The notes below the pieces were generated by a model, which saw only the letters and a list, made by a program, of their open reading frames with translations, made no database searches and was not told where the DNA came from. A stretch of DNA of 46,164 nt from Clostridiales bacterium (GTDB lineage: Bacteria; Bacillota; Clostridia; Christensenellales; DTU072). The stretch lies in NCBI GenBank assembly GCA_012520515.1, contig JAAYOD010000005.1, forward strand, positions 1 to 46,164, read 5' to 3'. Below, piece by piece: positions 7,604 to 18,361 of the stretch. Every line of letters starts with the position of its first letter. Position 1 is the first letter of the stretch. The position numbers and the translations under genes were made by a program.

Positions 7604-7614
7604 GGAAGTATAAA

Positions 7615-8307
7615 ATGAAAGAAAATGAGTTTAAGGGCAGTAATGTAAAGGAAGCTACAGAAATAGGGCTGCAAAGTTTAGGGCTTACTGAAGAAGAAGT
7701 AGAGATTTCAGTAATAAAAGAAAGGGGAATCTTTTCTAAAGCTGCAGTAAGCATTGTGCCAAAGCAAGAAGAAGTTAAGCAAAAAAGCCAAGGGCAAATG
7801 TATTTAGAAGGTATTTTATCTAGAATGAACTTGCAAGTTAAGGTGCAAGAAAAAATAAAAGATGATGAGATTTGTTACTATATAAGCGGAGAAAACGCAA
7901 ATAGAGCAATAGGTCACCGCGGCGATACGCTAGACGCTATACAATACCTTGTAAGTCAGTACATTAATAAGCAAAGAACAGAGCGCATAAGAGTGAGCGT
8001 AGACGCTGATTTTTACAGAGAAAAAAGAAAGAGAACGCTTGTTTCTTTGGCAAAACGCCTTGCTAGAGACGCAGAGCGCAACGGTAGAGAAATAGCCTTA
8101 GAGCCAATGAATTCTTATGAGAGAAGAATTATTCACTCCGCGCTTATAGAAAGTGACAGCGCCACGACAAGAAGTGAAGGAGAAGGCAGAGAAAGGCATG
8201 TAATAATTACGCCAAAAAATGCAAAAATAGAGTACGGCATAACGGATTTTAAAAAGATAGGGCCAACCAAGACAAGAAGTTTTGGTTATAACAAAAAGAA
8301 GTTCTAA
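7615..8307 (+). CDS. jag: RNA-binding protein KhpB/Jag
   Basis: A 230-residue protein with the three Jag parts in order: Jag-N (about 1-52, GIFSKAAVSI), a KH domain with IGHRGDTLDAIQYL (99-112), and a C-terminal R3H domain containing ERRIIHSAL (169-177). Jag/KhpB (EloR) binds RNA and links cell elongation and division in Gram-positive bacteria. It has its usual place after yidC. The stop and the mnmE start share a base (TAATG). Confidence 0.95.
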   Translation: MKENEFKGSNVKEATEIGLQSLGLTEEEVEISVIKERGIFSKAAVSIVPKQEEVKQKSQGQMYLEGILSRMNLQVKVQEKIKDDEICYYISGENANRAIGHRGDTLDAIQYLVSQYINKQRTERIRVSVDADFYREKRKRTLVSLAKRLARDAERNGREIALEPMNSYERRIIHSALIESDSATTRSEGEGRERHVIITPKNAKIEYGITDFKKIGPTKTRSFGYNKKKF

Positions 8308-9626
8308 TGGATACCATAGTTGCTATCTCCACTTCGCAAGCTACTAGCGCCGGTATTAATATAGTAAGGATAAGCGGGAAAGATAGCTTGCCCATTGCAA
8401 AAAGAATTTTTTCCAGCAAAAGTTTTAACGATAACATTGTGCCTAGCACCATGTATTTAGGTACAATAAAGGCAAAATTATTTTCAGAAAAGGCGTTTTG
8501 CGTGTATTTTAAAGCGCCAAAATCATATACAGGAGAGGACATAATAGAAATCCATTGCCATGGCGGAATAGGCATAGCAAATGCCATTGTGCGCCTTATT
8601 AGAGAGCATGGAGCGCGACCAGCGCAACCCGGTGAATTTACCAAAAGGGCATTTCTTAATAACAAGCTTAACTTAGTGGAAGCTGAAGGCATACTTGATA
8701 TGATAAACGCATCAACTGAGGGAGAAATGTACAATGCCTATCGTCTAATGTCGGGCGAAGTTTCAAAAAAGATAACAAAAATAGAAGAATTACTAATTGA
8801 AACCATAGCTATGCTGGAAGTAAAATTAGATTATCCAGACGAGCTTGAAGAAGAGACAAGTCCAAAGGCATATAAAAATTTGCAGCTTATTAAAGATGAT
8901 TTAGTTAAGCAGGTTAAAGCATCAAGCTATGCAAAAACATTAAAAGACGGTGTAAACATTGCTATAGTGGGCGCGCCAAATGCAGGGAAAAGCAGTTTGT
9001 TAAATGCCCTTATTCAAGAAGAAAGAGCAATAGTTACTGACATTGCGGGAACTACAAGAGATATAATTTCAGAAAGTATACAAGTAGATGGAATTAAGCT
9101 TAATTTTTTAGATACCGCAGGCATAAGAGAAAGTCAAGATATAATTGAAGAGATAGGCATAGAGCGGTCGCAAAAAGCCATTTTAGGAGCAGAAATAGTC
9201 ATTTTTGTCAAAGATGCAAGCGTAGAAAATTTTGAACAAGAAAGTAAAATAGAAAAGCTATTAGAAGGCAAAAGGGTAATTACAGTATGTAATAAATGCG
9301 ATATTAAAAAAGTGCAAAAAGAAGGGCTAGACATCAGCGTTAAGCAAAACATAAATATTCAAGCAATTTTGGATAAAATTATGAAAATGATAAATAGAGA
9401 CAGCATTTTTAGTCAGCCCGTTTTAACAAATGAAAGGCAAATTTTTGCGCTAGAGGAGTGTTTAAGACATATACAAAGCGCGCTAGACGCTTATAATTTT
9501 GCGCCAACTGAGTGCGTGCTTGTAGACTTGCATCAAGCGGTGGCAAGCTTAGCAAAAATTACAGGAAGGGAGGTTTCAGAAAGCATAGTAGAAGAAGTAT
9601 TTAGTGCTTTTTGCGTAGGAAAATAA
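8307..9626 (+). CDS. mnmE: tRNA modification GTPase MnmE
   Basis: A 439-residue protein of the MnmE-MnmG complex that installs the cmnm5 group on wobble uridine in tRNA. An N-terminal folate-binding domain (about 1-118, TGEDIIEIHCHGG) is followed by a helical region and an inserted G domain: P-loop GAPNAGKS (222-229), switch I DIAGTTRD, DTAGIRE (269-275), NKCD (329-332). The protein ends in the catalytic FCVGK (C-terminal CxGK), so it is complete, at slightly under the usual 450-460 residues. Confidence 0.97.
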   Translation: MDTIVAISTSQATSAGINIVRISGKDSLPIAKRIFSSKSFNDNIVPSTMYLGTIKAKLFSEKAFCVYFKAPKSYTGEDIIEIHCHGGIGIANAIVRLIREHGARPAQPGEFTKRAFLNNKLNLVEAEGILDMINASTEGEMYNAYRLMSGEVSKKITKIEELLIETIAMLEVKLDYPDELEEETSPKAYKNLQLIKDDLVKQVKASSYAKTLKDGVNIAIVGAPNAGKSSLLNALIQEERAIVTDIAGTTRDIISESIQVDGIKLNFLDTAGIRESQDIIEEIGIERSQKAILGAEIVIFVKDASVENFEQESKIEKLLEGKRVITVCNKCDIKKVQKEGLDISVKQNINIQAILDKIMKMINRDSIFSQPVLTNERQIFALEECLRHIQSALDAYNFAPTECVLVDLHQAVASLAKITGREVSESIVEEVFSAFCVGK

Positions 9627-9629
9627 GTT

Positions 9630-10064
9630 ATGCGTTGTGTAATTCAAAGGATAAGCAAAGGTAAAGTATTTGTAAATAATGAAGTTGTTGGAGAAATTGA
9701 TAAAGGATTGTTAGTGCTTTGCGCATTTTTGGCGACAGACACACAAAAAACTATAGATTGGATGACAAACAAAGTGGCAAACTTGCGCATATTCCCAGAT
9801 GAAAATAACAAGTTAAATAAGTCGCTTTTAGATGTAAAAGGAAAAGCGCTAGTAGTTAGTAATTTTAGCTTATATGGCGATTGCGCTAACGGCAGCCGAC
9901 CAAACTTTGCGCAGTCTGCCCCAAAGGAAATAAGTGAGCCACTATATAATAGCTTTGTGCAAAAGTTAAAAGAAAAAGTACCAGTGGCAACGGGGCGATT
10001 TGGCAAAAAAATGGAGCTAGAATTATATAGCGATGGACCAATAACTGTGGTGGTGGAAAAGTAA
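9630..10064 (+). CDS. dtd: D-aminoacyl-tRNA deacylase
   Basis: A 144-residue Dtd that removes D-amino acids from mischarged tRNA. The start MRCVIQRISKGKV, the GSRPNFAQSA loop and the C-terminal GPITVVVEK are family features. The two active-site motifs deviate: SNFSLYG where SQFTLYG is usual, and SDGPIT where NxGPVT is usual, although the Gly-Pro pair is kept. AGGA lies 9 bases upstream of the ATG. It sits between mnmE and mnmG, which are normally adjacent; dtd often follows relA. Confidence 0.92.
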   Translation: MRCVIQRISKGKVFVNNEVVGEIDKGLLVLCAFLATDTQKTIDWMTNKVANLRIFPDENNKLNKSLLDVKGKALVVSNFSLYGDCANGSRPNFAQSAPKEISEPLYNSFVQKLKEKVPVATGRFGKKMELELYSDGPITVVVEK

Positions 10065-11920
10065 TGACAAAGTTTTATGATGCTATGGTAATAGGCGCTG
10101 GGCACGCTGGCATAGAAGCTGCGCTTTGCTTAGCAAAAAAAGGACATAATACTTTAATAATTACCACTAGCTTGCACTCTATTGGATTTTTAGCGTGCAA
10201 CCCAAATATAGGCGGAACGGCAAAAGGTCATTTAGTAAAGGAAATTGATGCGCTTGGCGGAGCTATGGGTATAGTTACTGACAAAGCCACAATTCAAACA
10301 AGAATGCTAAATTTAGCAAATGGACCGGCTGTACATTCACTGCGCAACCAGGTAGACAAAAATAAGTACCATGTGCTTATGAAGCAAATGCTGGAAAAAC
10401 AGCAAAATTTAACGCTGTTTGAGGGAGAAGTGGTAAAACTTTATCATAAAAACGGCAAAATTAATGGTATTAAAACAGAGCTTGGCGAAAAGATTACGAC
10501 AAACGCCGTTGTGCTTTGCACAGGTGTTTACCTAAATAGCACCATAATAATAGGTGACTATGTTAAAAATACAGGCCCTGCTGGTTTTCAGGGCGCAAAT
10601 CAATTAACGGATAGCTTAATAGAGATGGGTTTGCCTATAAGGCGATTTAAGACAGGCACACCGCCAAGAGTGCTAAAGAGCAGTTTGGATTTTTCCAAGC
10701 TTGAAGTGCAAGAGGGCGACAAAGATATATATCCATTTAGTCAAGACACTAATTTTGAAATAAATAACGATAGTCCATGTTACCTAACTTATACCAATGA
10801 AAAAACGCACAAACTTATTCTTGATAACCTAGATAGAAGCCCATTATATAATGGCAAAATTTTAGGCGCAGGGCCTAGATATTGTCCAGCTGTTGAAGTT
10901 AAGGTCGTTAGGTTTAAGGATAAGGAAAGACACCAAATTTTTATTGAGCCAGAAGGTCAAAATACAGAGGAAATGTATGTGCAAGGGCTTTCTACTTCTA
11001 TGCCTTATGATATACAAGAACAACTTGTACACAGCGTAAAAGGCTTAGAAAACGCAAAAATTATGCGCTATGGGTATGCAATTGAATATGACTGTTTAGA
11101 TTCTATGGCGCTGTTGCCTACTTTGGCTGTAAAAAATTATAAAGGGCTTTACGCAGCAGGACAAATAAACGGTTCATCAGGGTATGAAGAAGCTGCAGCG
11201 CAAGGCTTGGTGGCGGGAGTAAATGCCGCGCTTTACCTAGAGGGCAAAAAAGAAATCACAATAACAAGGGATATTGCGTATATAGGCGTGCTTATTGACG
11301 ACCTTGTCACAAAAGGTACTCAAGAGCCTTACAGAATGATGACATCGCGCGCTGAACACAGACTGCATTTAAGGCAAGATAACGCAGATATAAGACTTAC
11401 AGAGCTTGGCCATAAGCTAGGGCTGGTTAGTGATGAAAGATATAACAAATTTAAAGAAAAAAAGCGCAAAAAAGAAAGGCTTATGGCAATGCTGGATAAA
11501 AATTATTCGCCCAAGATGTGTCAAGAGGTGTTTTCTAAAAAGAATCAGCCTATAAAAGGCGGTATAAGCGCAAGAGAGGTGCTAAGAAGAAATGGGCTAG
11601 ATTATCGTGATTTAATTGCAATAGATAAAGAGTTTGACATAGGGGAAAATGAAATTCTTAAGCAGATAGAGACGGAAATTAAATATCAAGGGTATTTGGA
11701 AAAACAGCAAAAAGCCATAAAAGAAATGAAAAAGATGGAAAACAAGGAATTAAACGCCGATATAGACTATGAGCTTATTCCTTCCCTTAGAGTGGAAGCA
11801 AGAGAAAAGCTAAAGAAAGTAAAACCGCTTACTTTAGCGCAAGCGGCAAGAGTTAGTGGAGTAAATCCAGCGGACATTATAGCCATTATGGTTTATTTGC
11901 AAAAGGGCGGCAACAAGTGA
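10064..11920 (+). CDS. mnmG: tRNA uridine-5-carboxymethylaminomethyl modification enzyme MnmG
   Basis: A 618-residue FAD enzyme, partner of MnmE. The dinucleotide-binding GAGHAGIEAA (11-20), FLACNPNIGGTAKGHLVKEIDALGG, the LANGPAVHSLRNQVDK segment, RFKTGTPPR and the GYEEAAAQGLVAG motif are all present, and the C-terminal helical domain (SLRVEAREKL...RVSGVNPADI) is complete. The start shares a base with the dtd stop (TAATG), and the TGA stop overlaps the rsmG GTG start by 4 bases. Confidence 0.97.
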   Translation: MTKFYDAMVIGAGHAGIEAALCLAKKGHNTLIITTSLHSIGFLACNPNIGGTAKGHLVKEIDALGGAMGIVTDKATIQTRMLNLANGPAVHSLRNQVDKNKYHVLMKQMLEKQQNLTLFEGEVVKLYHKNGKINGIKTELGEKITTNAVVLCTGVYLNSTIIIGDYVKNTGPAGFQGANQLTDSLIEMGLPIRRFKTGTPPRVLKSSLDFSKLEVQEGDKDIYPFSQDTNFEINNDSPCYLTYTNEKTHKLILDNLDRSPLYNGKILGAGPRYCPAVEVKVVRFKDKERHQIFIEPEGQNTEEMYVQGLSTSMPYDIQEQLVHSVKGLENAKIMRYGYAIEYDCLDSMALLPTLAVKNYKGLYAAGQINGSSGYEEAAAQGLVAGVNAALYLEGKKEITITRDIAYIGVLIDDLVTKGTQEPYRMMTSRAEHRLHLRQDNADIRLTELGHKLGLVSDERYNKFKEKKRKKERLMAMLDKNYSPKMCQEVFSKKNQPIKGGISAREVLRRNGLDYRDLIAIDKEFDIGENEILKQIETEIKYQGYLEKQQKAIKEMKKMENKELNADIDYELIPSLRVEAREKLKKVKPLTLAQAARVSGVNPADIIAIMVYLQKGGNK

Positions 11921-12609
11921 ACAAAATAAAAGAGCTGTTTAGTAAAGAAAATATTCCGCTTAATGATGAGCAATTAAAGCAGTTTGTAACATATAGAGAG
12001 CTTATTTTAGAGTATAATAAAAAATTTAACCTGACAGCGATAACGGATAATGATGAAATTGCTGTAAAACACTTTTTAGACAGCGCTTTAGGGTATAAAT
12101 ATCTTAAAGATAACTGGCAAGGGGTAGATATAGGCTCTGGGGCGGGATTTCCTGCCATTCCCATAAAGATAACAAACCAAACCCTTAACCTAACGCTATT
12201 AGACGCACTTCAAAAAAGAGTTAATTTTTTGCAAACTGTATGTGATAAACTAAATTTACAAAATGTTGAATGTCTTCATAAAAGAGCAGAAGAGCATGCA
12301 AAAGATAACTTAGAAAGATATGACTTTGCGCTAGCTAGAGCAGTTAGCGGACTAGCGACACTTCTAGAATACGCGTTGCCGCTATTAAAGGTAGGCGGCA
12401 TATTTATTGCGTATAAAGGCGATAAAGTAGAGGAGGAAATATCTAATGCAAAAAATGCGCTTAAAATTCTTGGCGGAGAGATAGTATCAGTCGATAAATT
12501 TTTATTAGATGGCCAGCAAAAGCGCAGTTTTATTGTAGTTAAAAAGATTAAAAAAACACCGCCTATATATCCTAGAGGACAAAACAAACCTAAAAATAAT
12601 CCTTTATAA
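11917..12609 (+). CDS. rsmG: 16S rRNA (guanine-N7) methyltransferase RsmG
   Basis: A 230-residue SAM-dependent methyltransferase, GidB family, acting on G527 of 16S rRNA (E. coli numbering). The SAM-binding motif DIGSGAGFPAIPIKI, the FLQTVCDKL segment, ARAVSGLATLLEY and the C-terminal YPRGQNKPKNNPL (compare YPRxxGxPxxxPL) are diagnostic. The start is GTG within the mnmG stop (GTGA). It is the last gene of the operon from 5782; no hairpin terminator follows before the parB promoter. Confidence 0.96.
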   Translation: MNKIKELFSKENIPLNDEQLKQFVTYRELILEYNKKFNLTAITDNDEIAVKHFLDSALGYKYLKDNWQGVDIGSGAGFPAIPIKITNQTLNLTLLDALQKRVNFLQTVCDKLNLQNVECLHKRAEEHAKDNLERYDFALARAVSGLATLLEYALPLLKVGGIFIAYKGDKVEEEISNAKNALKILGGEIVSVDKFLLDGQQKRSFIVVKKIKKTPPIYPRGQNKPKNNPL

Positions 12610-12612
12610 ACA

Positions 12613-12641
12613 TTTACAAATTTTCTTTAATGTGTTAATAT
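12613..12641 (+). promoter_or_regulatory. Probable promoter of parB
   Basis: TTTACA (12613-12618), 17 bases, TAATAT (12636-12641). It begins 4 bases past the rsmG stop. No parA gene fits in the 118-base gap. Confidence 0.6.
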
Positions 12642-12727
12642 GATTTTATGTATAAGTTGCCTTATATAAAGTTGCTAAGGCTACAACATAGTATTGTTTT
12701 TATCACTTACATTGTAAAGGAGAAATC

Positions 12728-13603
12728 ATGGCAAGAAGGGTGAGCAGAGGCATAAGCCAGCTACTAGCTAATGCAGAAGATGTTAGAGAAGTTGCTATAG
12801 CAGAAGACAAGATATTAATGCTGCCTATAGATAAGGTAGTTCCCAACCCAAACCAACCAAGAAAAAATTTTGCTAAAGAGAGTTTAAAAGAGCTGTCTGA
12901 CAGCATTTTAGAGCATGGAATAATTCAGCCTTTGGTTGTAAAAAAAGAAAAGTCGCACTATATGATAATTGCTGGGGAAAGGCGTTTTAGAGCGGCAAAA
13001 GAGGCAAACTTAACAGAAGTTCCTGTCATTGTGCGCCAAATGGATGAGAAAAAAGTAAAAGAGACCAGCCTTATTGAAAACTTACAGAGAGAAGACTTAA
13101 ACGCAATAGAAGAAGCTGAAGCAATAAAAGAGCTAATGAAAAGCTATAATCTAACGCAAGAAGATGTAGCAAAGCAGCTAGGCAAAGCAAGACCTAGCAT
13201 AGCAAATACATTAAGACTGCTTACTTTAAGTGAGCAAGTACAGCAAATGGTTAGAGATAACTTACTTAGCGCAGGTCACGCTAGAACGCTTGTGCCTGTA
13301 ACCAATCAAGAAGACCAAATTGAGCTTGCGCAAAAAGCAATAATAGAAAGCTGGAGCGTAAGAGAGATGGAAAAGCGGGTAAAGTATTACTTAAAGCCCG
13401 AAACTGAGCCAAAGAAACTTACCGATACCGTTAGGCAAAAGCTTAGTTTAGAGATGAGAGAGTTTGTAAACGATATGACACGCGTTTTTGCAACCAAAGT
13501 CAAGCTTATGGGCAATGAGACAAAGGGAAGAATAACCATTGACTACTACTCAAATGACGACTTGCAAAGAATTTATGAAATTATAGATTCATTAAAAAAA
13601 TAA
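12728..13603 (+). CDS. parB: Chromosome partitioning protein ParB (Spo0J)
   Basis: A 291-residue CTP-dependent clamp that loads at parS. The motifs are in order: IDKVVPNPNQPRKNF, the CTP-binding GERRFRA (83-89) and ENLQRED (117-123), a helix-turn-helix at about 143-165 (TQEDVAKQLGKARPSIANTLRLL), AGHARTL, and a C-terminal dimerisation region ending RIYEIIDSLKK. AAAGGAG precedes the ATG. It is transcribed alone, with its own promoter and terminator, and without the usual upstream parA/soj. The ENLQRED motif fits Spo0J rather than Noc, as does the cognate parS site at 5557. Confidence 0.95.
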   Translation: MARRVSRGISQLLANAEDVREVAIAEDKILMLPIDKVVPNPNQPRKNFAKESLKELSDSILEHGIIQPLVVKKEKSHYMIIAGERRFRAAKEANLTEVPVIVRQMDEKKVKETSLIENLQREDLNAIEEAEAIKELMKSYNLTQEDVAKQLGKARPSIANTLRLLTLSEQVQQMVRDNLLSAGHARTLVPVTNQEDQIELAQKAIIESWSVREMEKRVKYYLKPETEPKKLTDTVRQKLSLEMREFVNDMTRVFATKVKLMGNETKGRITIDYYSNDDLQRIYEIIDSLKK

Positions 13604-13627
13604 AAGTGATATTTTTTAATAGAAAGA

Positions 13628-13659
13628 AAGGGCTTGCTAAAAAATAGCAAGCCTTTTTT
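13628..13659 (+). terminator. Terminator of parB
   Basis: A 9-bp GC-containing stem (ggcttgcta 13631-13639 with tagcaagcc 13645-13653), a 5-base A loop and a T-run to 13659. It begins about 25 bases after the parB stop. Confidence 0.92.
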
Positions 13660-13725
13660 ACTTACATTTTATAGCAAAATATTATAAAAAAATTTATAAA
13701 AACAAAAAGAGCGCAAATTGAAGGG

Positions 13726-13744
13726 TTATTACCAAAGGTAATAA
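13726..13744. repeat. Perfect inverted repeat upstream of gyrB promoter
   Basis: TTATTACC-AAA-GGTAATAA is an 8-bp perfect dyad with a 3-base centre, ending 13 bases before the gyrB -35 element. No T-run follows on the plus strand, so it does not look like a terminator. A protein-binding site is possible but not shown. Confidence 0.5.
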
Positions 13745-13757
13745 AAACAAATATTTA

Positions 13758-13787
13758 TTGACTTTTTTACAACAAATGTGTTATTAT
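13758..13787 (+). promoter_or_regulatory. Promoter of gyrB-gyrA
   Basis: TTGACT (13758-13763), 18 bases, TATTAT (13782-13787). A second perfect TATAAT (13793-13798) follows but lacks a suitably placed -35. Confidence 0.65.
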
Positions 13788-13826
13788 TAGTATATAATAT
13801 AGTTATACTTATATATAAGGAATTAG

Positions 13827-15740
<1,914 letters not shown>

Positions 15741-15749
15741 GAGGGGGAA

Positions 15750-18308
15750 ATGGCAGACAAAAAAAATAAAGCAATAGATATTAATAATATCAAGGAAATA
15801 TTGTCGCGCACAAAGATTATTCCCACAACGGTAAAAGAAGAGATGGGCAGGTCCTTTATAGCGTATGCAATGGCTGTTAATGTAAGCCGCGCCATTCCCG
15901 ATGTAAGAGATGGACTAAAGCCTGTGCATAGAAGAATTCTTTATGCCATGCATGACCTTAATAATACCTATGATAAGCCCACCAAAAAATGCGCAAGAAT
16001 TGTGGGCGAAGTGCTAGGAAAATATCACCCCCATGGCGATAGTTCTGTCTATGACGCGTTAGTTAGGCTTGCGCAAGATTTTAGTATAAATGTACCTCTT
16101 GTTCATGGACAAGGTAACTTTGGAACTATAGACGGCGACCCGCCAGCTGCGCAAAGGTATACTGAAGCTAAGCTTAGCAAGATTGCTTCAGAAATGCTTC
16201 GCGACATTGAAAAAGAAACAGTTGATTTTTATCCTAACTTTGACGATACGCTAATGCAGCCCTCTGTGCTTCCTTGCTATTTTCCAAACCTATTAGTAAA
16301 CGGCAGCGAGGGTATAGCTGTTGGTATGGCAACAAGCATACCGCCCCATAACCTAAGAGAAGTTATAAATGGCGCAATTGCACTAATTGATGACCCTGAT
16401 ATTACAGTAGATGAGCTTATGGAGTATATTCCCGCTCCCGACTATCCAACAGGCGGTCTTGTGCTTGGCAGAGCGGCAATTAGGCAAGCTTATCGCACAG
16501 GGCGCGGCGGTGTTGTAATAAGGTCAAGAGCAGAAATAGAAGAAAATAACGGCAAAGAAGAAATAGTTGTCACCGCTATTCCTTATCAAGTAAACAAAAC
16601 CAACCTGATAAAGTCCATTGTGGACCAAGTAAAAGATAAGAGAATAGAGGGTATAAGCAATGTAAGAGAAGAAAGCGATCGCTTTGGCATGCGCCTTGTT
16701 ATAGAAGTAAAGAGAGATGCAAACGCTCAAGTGGTTTTAAATACTCTTTATAAGCAAACCAACTTGCAAATTAGCACAGGCATTAATCTTTTGGCGCTTG
16801 TTCGCGGTGTGCCCACTGTTATGAACTTAAAACAAATGCTAGAAGAGTATATTGCGCATCAAGTGGAGATTATAGAAAGACGCACACGTTTTGAACTTAG
16901 AAAGGCGACAGAACGCTGCCACATTGTGGAAGGCTTGGTAATAGCGGTAGCTAACATTGATGAAGTTGTAGATATTATTAAAAAGAGCCGTGATAGAAAT
17001 GAAGCAGCGCAAGCGTTAACTGCAAGGTTTGAGCTTACGGAAAAGCAAGTTAACGCCATTTTAGATATGCGCCTTAGCAGCTTAACTGGCTTGCAGGTGG
17101 AAAAACTTCAAGCAGAACTAGAACAGCTTAAAGCCACTATTTTAGACTTAGAAGATATTTTGGCAAAGCCAGAGAGAGTTAAGGCAATAATTAAGGAAAA
17201 CCTAAGTTGCATAGCCCAAACTTATGGCCAAGACAGAAAGAGCGAACTTAGCTATGACGAAAGCGAAATTAACATTGAAGATCTTATTGTGCGTGAAGAT
17301 GTGGTAATTAGCATGACTTACCAAAACTACATTAAGAGAATGGCCGTTACAGAATACCGCAGCCAGCATAGAGGTGGCATGGGAGTTACTGCGCATAAGT
17401 TAAAAGACGACGACTTTGTAAGCAATATGTTTGTATGCAACAGCCACGACGACCTGCTATTCTTTAGCAACAAAGGCAAAGCGTACAGCCTAAAGGCTTA
17501 TATGGTGCCGGAGGCGTCTAAAACGGCAAGAGGCAGAGCTATGGTTAATGTGCTGCCTTTAGAGCAAGGAGAGAAAATAACAGCTTATCTGTCTATAAAA
17601 GACTATGATGAAGGCGGTTATATCGTAATGTGCACTAGAAAAGGGCTTATTAGGAAGAGCGAACTAAGAGAATTTGAAGTGGTGCGCTCCAACGGTAAGA
17701 TAGCAATAACTTTGCTTGGCGATGACGAATTAATTGGCGTGGAAAGAACAACAGGCACAAGCGACATTATGGTTGCTAGCAAAAAAGGCAAGAGCATACG
17801 CTTTAGTGAGCAAGATGTAAGGCGCACAGGGCGGGGCAGCCAAGGTGTGCGCAGCATTCGACTAGATAAAGACGATTATGTTGTGGATATGTGCGTCATA
17901 AATGACGAAACAGCGCTAATTACCATAAGTGAAAACGGATATGGCAAGATTACTGCAATTGAGGAATATAGGCGGCAAAATCGCGGCGGAAAGGGCATAA
18001 AGGCAGGTAACTTTACTGAAAAGACAGGATTGCTTGTAAATATGAAGTTAGTTTACAAAGACGAAGACCTAATAATAATAGCTGATAACGGCACTATGAT
18101 AAGAATACAAGCAGCCCAAGTGTCTAAGATAGGCAGAAATACTCAAGGTGTTACCATAATGAAGCTAAAAGACGGAGCAAAAGTGGTAGCTATGGCAAGA
18201 ACACCTCACGACGACAATGCGGAATTTGAAGAAGTTGAAGTTGACCAAGAAGCTTTAAAGCAAGCAGAGCAAGAGGCCGCAATGGCAAAAGACGATGACC
18301 AAGATTAA
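15750..18308 (+). CDS. gyrA: DNA gyrase subunit A
   Basis: An 852-residue GyrA. The catalytic tyrosine is Y137 in [10 protein letters not shown]. The quinolone region reads [10 protein letters not shown] (S98 and D102), the susceptible-type residues. The C-terminal beta-propeller contains the GyrA box QNRGGKG, which distinguishes gyrase from topoisomerase IV ParC. The acidic tail ([19 protein letters not shown]...DDDQD) is typical. AGGAGGGG precedes the start, 9 bases after gyrB. A bidirectional terminator follows. Confidence 0.97.
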   Translation: MADKKNKAIDINNIKEILSRTKIIPTTVKEEMGRSFIAYAMAVNVSRAIPDVRDGLKPVHRRILYAMHDLNNTYDKPTKKCARIVGEVLGKYHPHGDSSVYDALVRLAQDFSINVPLVHGQGNFGTIDGDPPAAQRYTEAKLSKIASEMLRDIEKETVDFYPNFDDTLMQPSVLPCYFPNLLVNGSEGIAVGMATSIPPHNLREVINGAIALIDDPDITVDELMEYIPAPDYPTGGLVLGRAAIRQAYRTGRGGVVIRSRAEIEENNGKEEIVVTAIPYQVNKTNLIKSIVDQVKDKRIEGISNVREESDRFGMRLVIEVKRDANAQVVLNTLYKQTNLQISTGINLLALVRGVPTVMNLKQMLEEYIAHQVEIIERRTRFELRKATERCHIVEGLVIAVANIDEVVDIIKKSRDRNEAAQALTARFELTEKQVNAILDMRLSSLTGLQVEKLQAELEQLKATILDLEDILAKPERVKAIIKENLSCIAQTYGQDRKSELSYDESEINIEDLIVREDVVISMTYQNYIKRMAVTEYRSQHRGGMGVTAHKLKDDDFVSNMFVCNSHDDLLFFSNKGKAYSLKAYMVPEASKTARGRAMVNVLPLEQGEKITAYLSIKDYDEGGYIVMCTRKGLIRKSELREFEVVRSNGKIAITLLGDDELIGVERTTGTSDIMVASKKGKSIRFSEQDVRRTGRGSQGVRSIRLDKDDYVVDMCVINDETALITISENGYGKITAIEEYRRQNRGGKGIKAGNFTEKTGLLVNMKLVYKDEDLIIIADNGTMIRIQAAQVSKIGRNTQGVTIMKLKDGAKVVAMARTPHDDNAEFEEVEVDQEALKQAEQEAAMAKDDDQD

Positions 18309-18326
18309 ATAAGCTATAAGAAAGCA

Positions 18327-18358
18327 AAAAGCAGCCAAAGGAATGCGGCTGCTTTTTT
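18327..18358. terminator. Bidirectional terminator between gyrA and the DUF1508 gene
   Basis: aaaagcagcc (18327-18336) pairs with ggctgctttt (18347-18356) across a 10-base loop, with T-runs on both strands. It serves gyrA rightward and the convergent gene ending at 18362 leftward. Confidence 0.9.
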
Positions 18359-18361
18359 GTT

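Noticed and set aside
8249-8734. Minus-strand ORF of 161 codons over jag-mnmE
   Set aside because: It lies wholly opposite strongly conserved genes, and its product is a low-complexity hydrophobic shadow.
9644-10105. Minus-strand ORF of 153 codons over dtd
   Set aside because: Antisense shadow of dtd, with no ribosome binding site or family resemblance.
13793-13798. Perfect TATAAT as the main gyrB -10
   Set aside because: No -35-like hexamer lies 16-18 bases upstream; the TTGACT/TATTAT pair fits better.
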